From NCBI RefSeq assembly GCF_003443895.1, contig NZ_QQOA01000003.1:248001-312000 (forward strand): a stretch of 64,000 nt of DNA. The letters run 5' to 3'. Both the position numbers and the translations under genes were made by a program. Shown here piece after piece: positions 56,097 through 64,000 of this stretch (its first letter is position 1; every line of letters starts with the position of its first letter). The stretch comes from Paraburkholderia phosphatilytica. Lineage in GTDB: Bacteria > Pseudomonadota > Gammaproteobacteria > Burkholderiales > Burkholderiaceae. A model generated the notes under the pieces. The model was given only the letters and a program-made list of their open reading frames with translations. It made no database searches and was not told the origin of the DNA.

Positions 56097-56695
56097 GAAA
56101 GCGCCGTTGCCTGAGGGATCACGATGCCGCCGAAGATCGGATGCGCGCGGTCCGCGAACGGTTTCGCGGTGCAGCTGGCCGCCGGATGCCCGGCCAGCGT
56201 AATCGCGTTTGCCGTATCGGGTTCGTAGTCGACGAAGAACGAATCGTCCCAGATGCCGAGCTCGACCTGATGGCCGGTCACCGTAACGGGCGCGGCGAGC
56301 GTCAGCGTGAACGCGTACTGGATCTTGCCTCCGACAACCGACACGCGGAAGTCGCCCGGATCGCGAAACGTCTGCGGCTTGCCGTCGACGAACAGATGAC
56401 TGAAGTAGCCCGCGCCCGCGAGCGACTGGAACGCCTGGTCGTGGAAAATCTTTGTCTGCGCGGGGCCGACGGGCCCGTTGTCCGGCAGCGAATCGATGCC
56501 CGCGAGCTGCACCGGGAAGCCTTCGGTGAACAGCCAGGTCTCGCTCACCGCGACAATCGCCGCGCCGTGCATCTGCACCGCCGCCGAGTACTTGATCCAG
56601 ACGTGCGGATGCGCGCTCGCGGCGGTCGCGACGCACCACGCAGCGGCGGCGGCGAGCCGCGCAACGCGTGCGGTCAGGCGGAAAACGGACTTCAT
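56090..56695 (-). CDS. DUF1007 periplasmic metal-associated protein
   Basis: 201 aa. Signal peptide (ARLAAAAAWCVATAASA) with mature start HPHVWIKYSAAVQMHG, the DUF1007 hallmark whose HPH lies at the new N-terminus and could bind metal. ETWLFTEGFP, YFSHLFVDGKPQ and DDSFFVDYEPD follow; two Cys near the C-terminus (AASCTAKP, TALSC). It overlaps the permease gene and probably delivers metal to it. No second Zur box was seen in front of this gene, so how it is controlled is open. Confidence 0.85.
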   Translation of the reverse strand: MKSVFRLTARVARLAAAAAWCVATAASAHPHVWIKYSAAVQMHGAAIVAVSETWLFTEGFPVQLAGIDSLPDNGPVGPAQTKIFHDQAFQSLAGAGYFSHLFVDGKPQTFRDPGDFRVSVVGGKIQYAFTLTLAAPVTVTGHQVELGIWDDSFFVDYEPDTANAITLAGHPAASCTAKPFADRAHPIFGGIVIPQATALSC

Positions 56696-57054
56696 CTGGA
56701 TGCCATGCGTAGGGTCGGTCGTAGCGCGCGGCCAGCCAGCGTGCGGGACAGGCGCAAGATGTCGCGATGGGCGGGACGCTCATGCGCCGCAAGCCACGTG
56801 AAAGCGGCAGGCCGGGGCCGCCGCGCGACGGCACGCATTGTCCCACGCGCTGTGCATTCGATGCAGCGCAGCCGGGACAATTTTTTGCCCCCTTCGCCCG
56901 CCCGTGACTCGTCCTTGCCCGCGCCACAGCGTGCCGCCCGGCGCACAGGCTAGAATCGGCGATCGCGCGGCACCGGCGCCCGCCGCCCTTCATTTCCCCT
57001 TCATTTCCACTTTATTTATCAAACTCGCGCCGCCCCCGGACCACCGTCGCCACC
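56696..57054. other. Divergent intergenic region
   Basis: 359 bp between the DUF1007 and chromate transporter starts. No gene, strong palindrome or Zur-like box was found; it should hold both promoters. A more AT-rich patch (about 56996-57020) lies just before the chromate gene. Confidence 0.4.
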
Positions 57055-57714
57055 ATGCCCGCCCCCACCCCGGCTTCCGCGCCGACGCCGTCGCCCGCCT
57101 CATCCACGCCGCCCGCGCCGAGCGCGCTGCAGCTGTTCCTGATCTTCGCCCGCATCGGGTTGACGAGCTTCGGCGGCGGCCTCTCCGGGTGGCTGCTGCG
57201 CGAGTTCGTGCAGCAGCGCAACTGGCTCAGCGAAGAGGAGTTCCTCAACGGGCTGTCGCTGTCGCAGGCGCTGCCGGGCGTGAACGTGAAGAACATGGCG
57301 ATCTGGATCGGCTACCGGATGCGCGGCCGCGCCGGTGCGATCGCGGGCTTCAGCGGCATCATCTTCCCGCCGGCGATCGTGATCGTCGTGCTCGGCGTGC
57401 TGTTCGCGTCGCTGTCGCGCTTCCCGGTCACACATATCGCGCTGGCCGGCGCGGCCGCCGGCGCGATCGGGCTGTCGCTCGCGATGGCGCTGACCGCGAT
57501 CCGCCGGCTGCCGCGGCGGGTGTTGCCGCTCGTCTTCACGGCCGTCACGTTCGTGACGATCGGCCTGCTGCACTGGCCGACGGTCTGGGTCGTGCTGGCG
57601 GTCGCGGCGCTCAGCATCGGCGTCGAATACCGGCGGCTCGCGCACGCGAACGGCGCCGGCGATCGCGGCGAGACGGCCGGCGCGAACGACACCACGCAGG
57701 ACGACGACGCATGA
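57055..57714 (+). CDS. chrA: Chromate transporter, N-terminal half (CHR short chain)
   Basis: 219 aa, six predicted membrane segments. CHR-family motifs: FARIGLTSFGGGLSGWLLREFVQ and LSLSQALPGVNVKNMAIWIG, then a hydrophobic run and a basic-acidic tail. Short-chain CHR proteins work as heterodimers encoded by adjacent genes, together equal to one long ChrA. The next gene supplies the other half with a 4-bp ATGA overlap. Chromate export is the family function; some members may move other anions. Confidence 0.87.
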   Translation: MPAPTPASAPTPSPASSTPPAPSALQLFLIFARIGLTSFGGGLSGWLLREFVQQRNWLSEEEFLNGLSLSQALPGVNVKNMAIWIGYRMRGRAGAIAGFSGIIFPPAIVIVVLGVLFASLSRFPVTHIALAGAAAGAIGLSLAMALTAIRRLPRRVLPLVFTAVTFVTIGLLHWPTVWVVLAVAALSIGVEYRRLAHANGAGDRGETAGANDTTQDDDA

Positions 57715-58247
57715 ACGGCCGCCTCCTCGCCCTCCTCGGCGTGTTCGCGCCGCTGTCGATCGTGACGATCGGCGGCGGCCAGACGGTGATCGCCGACATG
57801 CAGCGCCAGGTGGTCGACGTCCATCACTGGATGACCACCGCGCAGTTCGTCAACGACTTCGCGATCGCGAGGATGGCGCCGGGCCCGGGTTCGCTGCTCG
57901 CGACGCTGATCGGCTGGCAGGTGGCCGGCTTCTGGGGCGCGCTCGCCGCGACGCTCGGCCTGTTCGGTCCGACCGCGTTCCTGATGTACGGCGTCGCGCA
58001 TCTGTGGAAGCGGCACCGCGGCGCGCGCTGGCTGACGGCGCTCGAAAGCGGGCTGCGGCCGGTCGCGGCCGGCATGATCGCGGCGGCCGTCTACGTGCTG
58101 CTGAAAGGGCTCGACGGCGGCTGGCTCGCGCGCGCCATCGCGATCGTCTCGACGGTGCTCGTGATGACGACGCGCATCCACGCGCTCGTGCTCGTGGTGG
58201 GCGGCGCGGCGGCATTCCTCGCGCTGCACGCGGCCGGCTTCGTCTGA
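57711..58247 (+). CDS. Chromate transporter, C-terminal half (CHR short chain)
   Basis: 178 aa, ATG overlapping the previous stop. Second CHR domain: FAPLSIVTIGGGQTVIADMQRQ-type start (IGGGQ motif), VNDFAIARMAPGPGSLLATLIGW and RPVAAGMIAAAVYVLL. Forms the antiparallel partner of the first half. Confidence 0.87.
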   Translation: MNGRLLALLGVFAPLSIVTIGGGQTVIADMQRQVVDVHHWMTTAQFVNDFAIARMAPGPGSLLATLIGWQVAGFWGALAATLGLFGPTAFLMYGVAHLWKRHRGARWLTALESGLRPVAAGMIAAAVYVLLKGLDGGWLARAIAIVSTVLVMTTRIHALVLVVGGAAAFLALHAAGFV

Positions 58248-58387
58248 GTGCCGCGCACGATCCTTACCGTCCAGGTAAGACTTGGTAAGCACTCGCGAAG
58301 GCGCTCGGGTATTCTGCGTGTCGCGCGAGGACGGCTGCCGCGATCATCATCGGCGCAAACGTCACGTTCCCGCTTTCCGTCCTCGTC

Positions 58388-59767
58388 ATGCTTACGGTCA
58401 TCGCACACAGAATGCTCGCCCGGTCGCTCGACACGCTCTTCGCCAGGATGCTGCTGCTCTCGGCAGCGGTGCTGTTCGCGCTCCATGCGGGCTGGATGAT
58501 GATCGCGTGGAGCGAGTCGGCCCTCCTGGACGACGCCGCGCAACGCGCGACCGCCGAGACGCTGCGCACCGTCGACGACGCACTCGGCGCGACGCCTGCC
58601 GATGCGCGTTCGGCCGGGCCCATGACCGTGGATTTCACCACGTCCGCGCCGGTCGCGCTGCCGGCGCGCCGCGCGATCGACGCGCGGCCGCGCCTCGTCG
58701 ATCTGCGCCCGCGTTTCGTCGCCGCGAGCTATCGCGCCGACGGCGCCGACAGCAACGCCGACGCCGACAACGCGGGCATGAACTCCGCTCCGCCCCGCGC
58801 ACCGCTCCTGCGCGCCGCGAACCCGGACGATCCGTCGTGGATCGTCGCGCCGGTCGACGTGCGCTCGGTACCGCGCGCGATCGTCGTGATGCTGTCGATG
58901 GGCAGCGCGGTGATCGCGCTGTCGTTGCTCGCGCTGTCGCAGTGGCGCGCGCTCGGCGGGCTGACCTGCGGGCTGCGCGAGACGGGCGCCGAAAAACGTA
59001 GCGCCTCCCGCTCGCAGGCCTGCGAAGCACTTCATCGTGACGCCCGCAGCGTCCGCGGGCCGAGCGAGCTGCGCCGTCTGCACGCCGCGCTCGACGAGAT
59101 GCAGGCGCGCCGCCGCCACGCGAATCGCGATGAAGCCGAGACGCTCGCCGCCGTCGCGGCCAGGCTCAGCGAGCCGCTCGATCGGCTCGCGCAACGCGTG
59201 CGCGCGATCGACGAAACCGCGATGCGCGACGCGTTCATCGGCGATATCGATGCGTTCGGCGCGTTCGTGGGCAAGCTGCACGAATACGCGGGCGAAGCCG
59301 CCGCCGACGATCCGCCGGTCTCCGTCGATGCGTTCCTGCGCGAGCACGCGGTGCGCTACGACGCGGCGCTGATCGCGCTGAACCTGCACGCCGGGAATGG
59401 TTTCGCGTTGCCGCGCGCGACGCTCGACCGGCTCGTCACGAACCTGATCGACAACGCGCTCGAACACGGCGCGCCCCCGGCGCACATCCTCACGACGCGC
59501 ACGCAGGACACGTGGCGCATCGAGGTCCGGGATTGCGGCGCGGGCATCGCGCCGGACGATCTGCCGCGCGCGCTGCAGCCGTTCGTCCGCCTGAATGCGA
59601 ACGACGACACGCGCAAAGACCACTGCGGGCTGGGGCTCGCGATCGTCGCGCGGCTCGCGCGCAGCATCGGCGGTACGTGCGGGCTGAACAATCACCCCGA
59701 AGGCGGGCTGCGGGTAACGATCGACGTACCGGTTGCGGCTTCTTCAGAGCGGCTGGCGGATCGATGA
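58388..59767 (+). CDS. Histidine-kinase-like protein without the phosphoacceptor His
   Basis: 459 aa. TM1 about 19-41, an Ala/Asp-rich periplasmic region of about 120 residues, TM2 about 163-184. The dimerisation region reads VAARLSEPLDRLAQRV where kinases have SHELRTPL; the phosphoacceptor His is Ala258. The ATP-binding domain is otherwise complete: N-box NLIDNALEHG, G1 DCGAGI and G2 CGLGLAIVARLARS. It may be a pseudokinase or phosphatase-only sensor. No response regulator gene is adjacent. Confidence 0.8.
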   Translation: MLTVIAHRMLARSLDTLFARMLLLSAAVLFALHAGWMMIAWSESALLDDAAQRATAETLRTVDDALGATPADARSAGPMTVDFTTSAPVALPARRAIDARPRLVDLRPRFVAASYRADGADSNADADNAGMNSAPPRAPLLRAANPDDPSWIVAPVDVRSVPRAIVVMLSMGSAVIALSLLALSQWRALGGLTCGLRETGAEKRSASRSQACEALHRDARSVRGPSELRRLHAALDEMQARRRHANRDEAETLAAVAARLSEPLDRLAQRVRAIDETAMRDAFIGDIDAFGAFVGKLHEYAGEAAADDPPVSVDAFLREHAVRYDAALIALNLHAGNGFALPRATLDRLVTNLIDNALEHGAPPAHILTTRTQDTWRIEVRDCGAGIAPDDLPRALQPFVRLNANDDTRKDHCGLGLAIVARLARSIGGTCGLNNHPEGGLRVTIDVPVAASSERLADR

Positions 59768-59809
59768 ACGCATCCTGCGCACGCAGCCCTTCAGCAAGAA
59801 AACCGCCGC

Positions 59810-61636
59810 TCAACCACCCGGCCTGACCGCACCGCCGCCCGTATTGGCGCTGTCACTGCCGTTGCTCTTCTGCGCGTAGAACCGCTCGAGGTCCACACGC
59901 ATCGCATGCAGCGACGCATCGTCGAGATAGATCATGTGCCCCGAGTCGTAGTAGCGGATCTGCACGTTGCCGCGCAGCGTCCGGTCCAGCGACATGTGCG
60001 CGAGCGCGTACTCGGTCGCGAAGAACGGCGTCGCGAGATCGTAGTAGCCGTTCAGCGACAGCACGCGCAGCCGCGGATTCTCGCGCATCGCCTGAGCCAG
60101 ATCGCCTGCGGCATACGGCAGCGTCAGATGCTCGCCCCACGGCGCGCGGTGCTTCGAATCCCATTGGCGCAGCGCGTCGTCGTTGAACACACGGTAGCGG
60201 TCCTGCGGCGCGTAATGCAGGTCGTTCGCGAGCAGCTCGTGCAGCGCCGCGTTGAACGCGTCAGACACGCCCGGCACCGACGCATCGAAGTCCGGCTCCT
60301 CGCCTGCATCGTCGTGATCGATGCCTTCGAAACGCGCGTCGTAGCGGCCGAGCTGCCGCGACTGATCGCGCAGCAGTTCCTTGCGGAAACGCGACGGCCA
60401 GATCCTCAGGTTCGCCTCCTTCACATAGCGCGCGTCGAGCCCCGTGAAGGCGGCCACACGCGCGGCGATCTCGTCGCGCTGCGCGTCCGGCAACGCGTCG
60501 CCTTGCGCCAGCGCCTGCGCGTACGGGCCGCGCGCGAACGCACGCACTTCGTCCACGTAGGCCGGCAGATCGGGCGGCATCGGGTTCAGCTTGTGGTGAT
60601 ACCACGCGATCGCGGCGTAGCTCGGCAGATAGCTTTCGTACCTGAAGTCGAGGCCAGGATCCGACGAGCCCGGATCGAGCACCGACGACATCAGGATCAC
60701 GCCGTTCAGCGCGACGTTGTGCTGGCTCAGGTGGTACGCGAGCATCGCGGCGCGCGTGGTGCCGTACGACTCGCCGAGCAGATACTTCGGCGAGTTCCAG
60801 CGGTGATTGACGGTCAGGTAGCGCTCGATGAACTGGTCGAACGCGTCGAGATCGCCGTCGACGCCGTAGAAGTTCTTGCCGCTCGCATGGCCGACGATGC
60901 GCGAAAAGCCGGTGCCGACCGCATCGACGAATACGAGGTCGGTGCTGGCGAGCAGCGTGTCCGGATTGTCGGCGAGCGTGTACGGCGCGGGGCCGGTGGG
61001 CGTGGGGCTCGCGGTACGCGCGCGCTTCGGCGCGAACGAGCCCATCATCAGGAACACGCTGCCGGCGCCGGGGCCGCCGTTGAACAGGAACGTGACGGGA
61101 CGCGTCGCGGTGTCCTTCGCGTCGAGCGTGTAGGCGAGGTAGAACACGCTCGCCTGCGCGTCGCCGGCGCTGTTGCGCAACAGCAGGTTGCCGGCCGTCG
61201 CGGTGTAGTCGAGCCGGCGTCCGTCGGCCTTCATCGAATGATGCGTGACCGACGTGGCTTCCGGCGGAACCGGAATGCCCGCGCCAGTGTGCGGCGAGGC
61301 GTGCTGCGCATCGTCGGCGCTTTCGTGCTCGTCTTGTTCGTCGGGCGCTTCGCTCGATGACGCTTCGTGCGCGCTGGCGCGCGATGCGCGACTAGCGTGT
61401 GACCGATCGGGTGCATTGGCGGTTGCCGCGGCGGGCGCAGCCGTTGCGGCTGACGCCGAAGACGCCGACGATGCCGCCGGCGTCGTCGAAGACGATGCTG
61501 CGTCGCTCGCCATTGCGCGCTCCGGCAGCACGCCGCAAGCGAACGTCAGCATGCATGCCAGCAGCGCCGGCAGCACGCCGAGAGAGCGCTGCCGCCCATC
61601 GCCCGATACCCGTCGCCCCGCGATTCGATCGCCCAT
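59810..61636 (-). CDS. Peptidase S10 (serine carboxypeptidase) family protein
   Basis: 608 aa from ATG 61636 (MGDRIAGRRVSGDG); the frame is open further upstream without a match. Signal peptide (LPALLACMLTFACGVLP), then about 80 residues of Ser/Ala/His/Asp-rich linker. S10 catalytic core: oxyanion motif FNGGPGAGS, nucleophile LGESYGTTRAA, Asp in YYDLATPFFA and His in DSGHMIYLD. Periplasmic or lipid-anchored carboxypeptidase-type enzyme; substrate unknown. Convergent with the kinase-like gene, 42 bp apart. Confidence 0.88.
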   Translation of the reverse strand: MGDRIAGRRVSGDGRQRSLGVLPALLACMLTFACGVLPERAMASDAASSSTTPAASSASSASAATAAPAAATANAPDRSHASRASRASAHEASSSEAPDEQDEHESADDAQHASPHTGAGIPVPPEATSVTHHSMKADGRRLDYTATAGNLLLRNSAGDAQASVFYLAYTLDAKDTATRPVTFLFNGGPGAGSVFLMMGSFAPKRARTASPTPTGPAPYTLADNPDTLLASTDLVFVDAVGTGFSRIVGHASGKNFYGVDGDLDAFDQFIERYLTVNHRWNSPKYLLGESYGTTRAAMLAYHLSQHNVALNGVILMSSVLDPGSSDPGLDFRYESYLPSYAAIAWYHHKLNPMPPDLPAYVDEVRAFARGPYAQALAQGDALPDAQRDEIAARVAAFTGLDARYVKEANLRIWPSRFRKELLRDQSRQLGRYDARFEGIDHDDAGEEPDFDASVPGVSDAFNAALHELLANDLHYAPQDRYRVFNDDALRQWDSKHRAPWGEHLTLPYAAGDLAQAMRENPRLRVLSLNGYYDLATPFFATEYALAHMSLDRTLRGNVQIRYYDSGHMIYLDDASLHAMRVDLERFYAQKSNGSDSANTGGGAVRPGG

Positions 61637-61746
61637 GAATGTCCCCGGCAAGAAGCCGCAAGTATCTATAACGTCGTTCAGTATGCCGCTCGAAGTGCGG
61701 CTCGGTATCCAGCTCGTTGCCCGGCTCAGCGCCCAGCCCGGCAACC

Positions 61747-62145
61747 TCAATAAGTCGCGACCTCGATCAGGTTGCCGTCCGGATCGCGGCAGTACACCGA
61801 GGTCATCGCACCGCGCGCGCCTTCGCGCGGCACCGGTCCCGCTTCTATCCCGACGCCCAGCGCGCGCCAGTGCACGGCGACGTCTTCGGGACGCGAGCGC
61901 GTGACGAAGCACAGATCCGCGCTGCCCGGCACCGGCGCCACGCCGGTGAACCACGCGACCGGATCGCCGTCGCTCGGCCGCAGATTGATCTTCTGGTTGC
62001 CATAACGCATCGCGACACGCTTGCCGGTGCGCGCATCGAAGTCGATGCGCTCCATGCCGAGCACCCGCGCGTACCACGCGGCACTCGCTTCGACGTCGGC
62101 GACATTGAGGACGAGATGGTCGAGGCTGTCGATCGTGAAAGACAT
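61747..62145 (-). CDS. VOC/glyoxalase-family protein
   Basis: 132 aa from ATG 62145 (MSFTIDSLDHLVLNVADVEA). Two beta-alpha-beta-beta-beta modules: DHLVLNVADVEASAAWYARVLG with metal-binding His, LRPSDGDPVAWFTG in the middle, and SVYCRDPDGNLIEVATY with the terminal Glu. Close to the virulence-protein/glyoxalase group often annotated as VOC family. Substrate unknown. Confidence 0.87.
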   Translation of the reverse strand: MSFTIDSLDHLVLNVADVEASAAWYARVLGMERIDFDARTGKRVAMRYGNQKINLRPSDGDPVAWFTGVAPVPGSADLCFVTRSRPEDVAVHWRALGVGIEAGPVPREGARGAMTSVYCRDPDGNLIEVATY

Positions 62146-62562
62146 GATGCGAAGTCCTGTGCAGGCGAAACGGCCAGTGTAGGCAAATCGCGCGCGGCGC
62201 GCTCGCAGTGTGACCGTGGCGCGCCGCGCCGGACGCGGAGGCACGCAGACATCGCCACGTTTCAGCGAATACTTAAATATCCGTATGGTTGCACGCGCAG
62301 CGAATGTCGCTCACTTCGCGCTCACCAGACACTCACCCAAGCCGCCCTGCATGTCCGATGCCAGCTGGGTCGATGCCATCGAATTGTCAAACGAAAAGCC
62401 GTTGCGCGCCCATGTTTTACGCGTCCGCTTTGTACATCGATTCGCGCTCCTGTCAATGGACGCGGCCCGTCGTAGATCGCCGCTGACGCAATTACGCGAC
62501 TCTACGCATTTTCTCTACGCGCGAACAAAAACTCCCGGTAAGCTCGTGCCGGCATTGCCAGT
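62146..62562. other. Intergenic region upstream of the efflux gene
   Basis: No gene seen with RBS and family character. It becomes more AT-rich toward 62500-62560. It contains the promoter region for the VOC gene (minus) and the efflux gene (plus). Confidence 0.35.
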
Positions 62563-62582
62563 TTTATTCCAACTGGAATAAA
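62563..62582. promoter_or_regulatory. Palindromic operator upstream of the OprM-like gene
   Basis: TTTATTCCA and TGGAATAAA form a perfect 9-bp inverted repeat around AC, in otherwise GC-rich DNA. TTGCCA (62555-62560) precedes it at -35 spacing to the AATAAA end, so a bound regulator would overlap the promoter. Confidence 0.6.
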
Positions 62583-62703
62583 GTGTGATCCGGCGTCGTT
62601 TCGCCTGTCTTCCGTTCGTCATGTTGTGTGTCACGTTTTTGCGCGCTTCGCCGTCATGCCTGTGACTTCCACTGCCCAAGTTACCCAATCCGAATCTCGA
62701 TCG

Positions 62704-64000
62704 ATGACGCCACTCTCCCGACGTGCCGCATGGCGCCTCGCCGGTGCCTTGTGCGGATGCGCGGCGCTCGCCGGCTGCATGGTGGGCCCGAACTACCGGA
62801 CGCCGGACGCGCCCACGACCGACAGCTTCACCGCCCAGCCGATGCCGGATCAGACGGCATCCGCGCCGGGCGCATCGGGTGCCGCGCAGCGCTTCGCGCC
62901 GGGCGCCGACATCCCGGCCGAATGGTGGTCGCTCTATCACTGCGCGCCACTCGACACGTTGATCCGCGAGGCGCTCGCGAACAGCCCGAACCTCGCCGCC
63001 GCGCAGGCGGCGCTGCGCCAGGCGCACCAGACCTACCTCGCGCAGGTCGGCGGGTCGCTGCTGCCGCAGGTCGACGGGAAACTCGGCGCCACGCGCGAGA
63101 AGATCAACGGCGTCACGTTCGGCGAGCCGGGCCTGACCGAAGACCTCAACCTGTACAACACCGGCATCGACGTGTCGTACAACCTCGACGTGTTCGGCGC
63201 GTCGCGCCGTTCCGTCGAAGCGTCGCGCGCTCAGGAGGAGTACGAGCGCTGGCAGCTGCAGGCCACCTGGCTCACGCTCACGTCGAACATCGTCACCGCG
63301 GCGATCAAGGAAGCGTCGCTGCGCGCGCAGATCGAGGCCACCGAGCAGATCGCGGACGCCGAAGCGCAGCAGCTGCACGTGCTCGAACAGCAGTTCGCGC
63401 TCGGCGGCGTCGCGCGCACGTCGGTGCTGTCGCAGGAAACGCTCGTCGCGCAGACCCGCGCGACGCTGCCGCCGCTGCGCCAGTCGCTCGACCAGACCCG
63501 CGACCAGCTCGCGATGCTCGCGGGCCGGCTGCCGAGCGAGGCTTCGCTGCCCGAATTCCGGCTCGACATGTTCACGCTGCCCGACACGGTGCCGGTGAGC
63601 GTGCCGTCGTCGATCGTGCACCAGCGGCCCGATATCCTCGCCGCGGACGCGACGCTGCATCAGGCGAGCGCGCAGGTCGGCGTCGCGACCGCCGCGATGT
63701 ACCCGCAGCTGAACCTCACGGCAAGCTGGGGCACCGAGGCGCTGACTCCGGCCGGCGCGTTCCAGGCAGGCAATACGATCTGGAGCATCGGCGCCGGGCT
63801 GACCGCGCCGCTGTTCCACGGCGGCCAGCTGCTCGCGAAGAAGCGCGCGGCGGAGGCCGCGTACGACGAAGCGGCCGCGCAGTACCGGCAGACGGTGCTG
63901 CAGGCGTTCCAGAACGTCGCCGACTCGCTGCGCGCGCTCGATCACGACGCGACCGGGCTCAAGGCGCAGGACGACGCGTGGCGGGCCGCGAGCGATTCGC
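62704..64000 (+). CDS. OprM/NodT-family outer-membrane efflux channel (5' part)
   Basis: At least 432 aa, running off the window end. From ATG 62704 the product has a short signal peptide with lipobox CAALAGCMVGPNY; an in-frame ATG at 62656 would add 16 residues and neither start has a clear RBS. Repeated outer-membrane efflux modules: LIREALANSPNLAAAQAALRQ with YNLDVFGASRRSVEASRA, and SVPSSIVHQRPDILAADATLHQ with APLFHGGQLLAKKRAAEAAYDEA. It is the TolC-like exit channel of a tripartite pump; pump genes probably lie downstream outside the window. The palindrome at 62563-62582 probably controls it. Confidence 0.93.
   Translation, partial: MTPLSRRAAWRLAGALCGCAALAGCMVGPNYRTPDAPTTDSFTAQPMPDQTASAPGASGAAQRFAPGADIPAEWWSLYHCAPLDTLIREALANSPNLAAAQAALRQAHQTYLAQVGGSLLPQVDGKLGATREKINGVTFGEPGLTEDLNLYNTGIDVSYNLDVFGASRRSVEASRAQEEYERWQLQATWLTLTSNIVTAAIKEASLRAQIEATEQIADAEAQQLHVLEQQFALGGVARTSVLSQETLVAQTRATLPPLRQSLDQTRDQLAMLAGRLPSEASLPEFRLDMFTLPDTVPVSVPSSIVHQRPDILAADATLHQASAQVGVATAAMYPQLNLTASWGTEALTPAGAFQAGNTIWSIGAGLTAPLFHGGQLLAKKRAAEAAYDEAAAQYRQTVLQAFQNVADSLRALDHDATGLKAQDDAWRAASDS

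Noticed and set aside
54900-56993. Single 697-codon minus-strand frame over the NicO and DUF1007 genes
   Set aside because: The upstream part is out of frame with DUF1007, which has a proper signal peptide and motifs; the permease starts at 56096.

Overview
The window is GC-rich, densely packed betaproteobacterial DNA. Gene content points to Burkholderia sensu stricto, probably the B. cepacia complex: the DUF2844/DUF3443 pair, BamC, a TPP-riboswitch thiC, tandem DUF1328 genes, many DHA2 drug pumps and a TonB receptor under a Zur-type box. Species assignment is inference. Nearly all of it reads as chromosomal backbone. I saw no transposase, integrase, rRNA, CRISPR array or prophage block. The clearest accessory segment is a more AT-rich two-gene defence-like pair at about 19.0-20.9 kb, next to a tRNA gene.

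Layout. 0-10.5 kb: the end of a TPR glycosyltransferase, DUF3597, a ProP-type osmolyte symporter with a TTG start and a structured upstream region, a YfcE-like phosphoesterase, a membrane protein, a large membrane-bound PAS-PAS-LOV-GGDEF-EAL protein, an Adhesin_E-like membrane protein, and a disturbed chitin-binding locus. 10.8-19 kb: a disulfide oxidoreductase, an MFS remnant, a glutathione transferase, a penicillin/AHL acylase, small secreted proteins, DUF1810 and a thioesterase. 19-21.4 kb: an RloA-like ATPase with an RloB-like TOPRIM protein, then a tRNA-Leu(UAA) gene split by a group I intron. 21.5-29 kb: a LacI regulator, a four-gene ABC importer and a GpdQ/CpdA-like phosphodiesterase that look like one uptake and processing unit, then an MFS exporter. 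29-33 kb: two response regulators, a ferritin-like protein, two DUF1328 proteins, a NarX-type kinase and an entericidin. 33-44 kb: FadH, an EamA exporter, DUF1223, a pilin-like protein, TPP riboswitch and thiC, a Tyr-rich lipoprotein, L-lactate permease, and a hairpin-rich stretch. 44-52 kb: BamC, DUF2844/DUF3443 (the latter with two pepsin-like Asp motifs), a lipoprotein, EmrB with a divergent MarR, and a second DHA2 pump. 52-64 kb: a TonB receptor behind a near-perfect Zur box, facing a NicO-family permease and DUF1007 pair; split chromate transporter; a histidine kinase lacking its histidine; an S10 carboxypeptidase; a VOC protein; and the start of an OprM/NodT efflux channel.

The strongest items for follow-up are the tRNA-Leu group I intron at 21051-21424, the adjoining RloA/RloB pair, the LOV-GGDEF-EAL protein, the Zur-controlled zinc locus, and three unassigned structured RNA candidates at about 1.94-2.08, 17.37-17.56 and 43.66-43.94 kb. 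All family assignments were made by reading the translated sequence; no database search was run.
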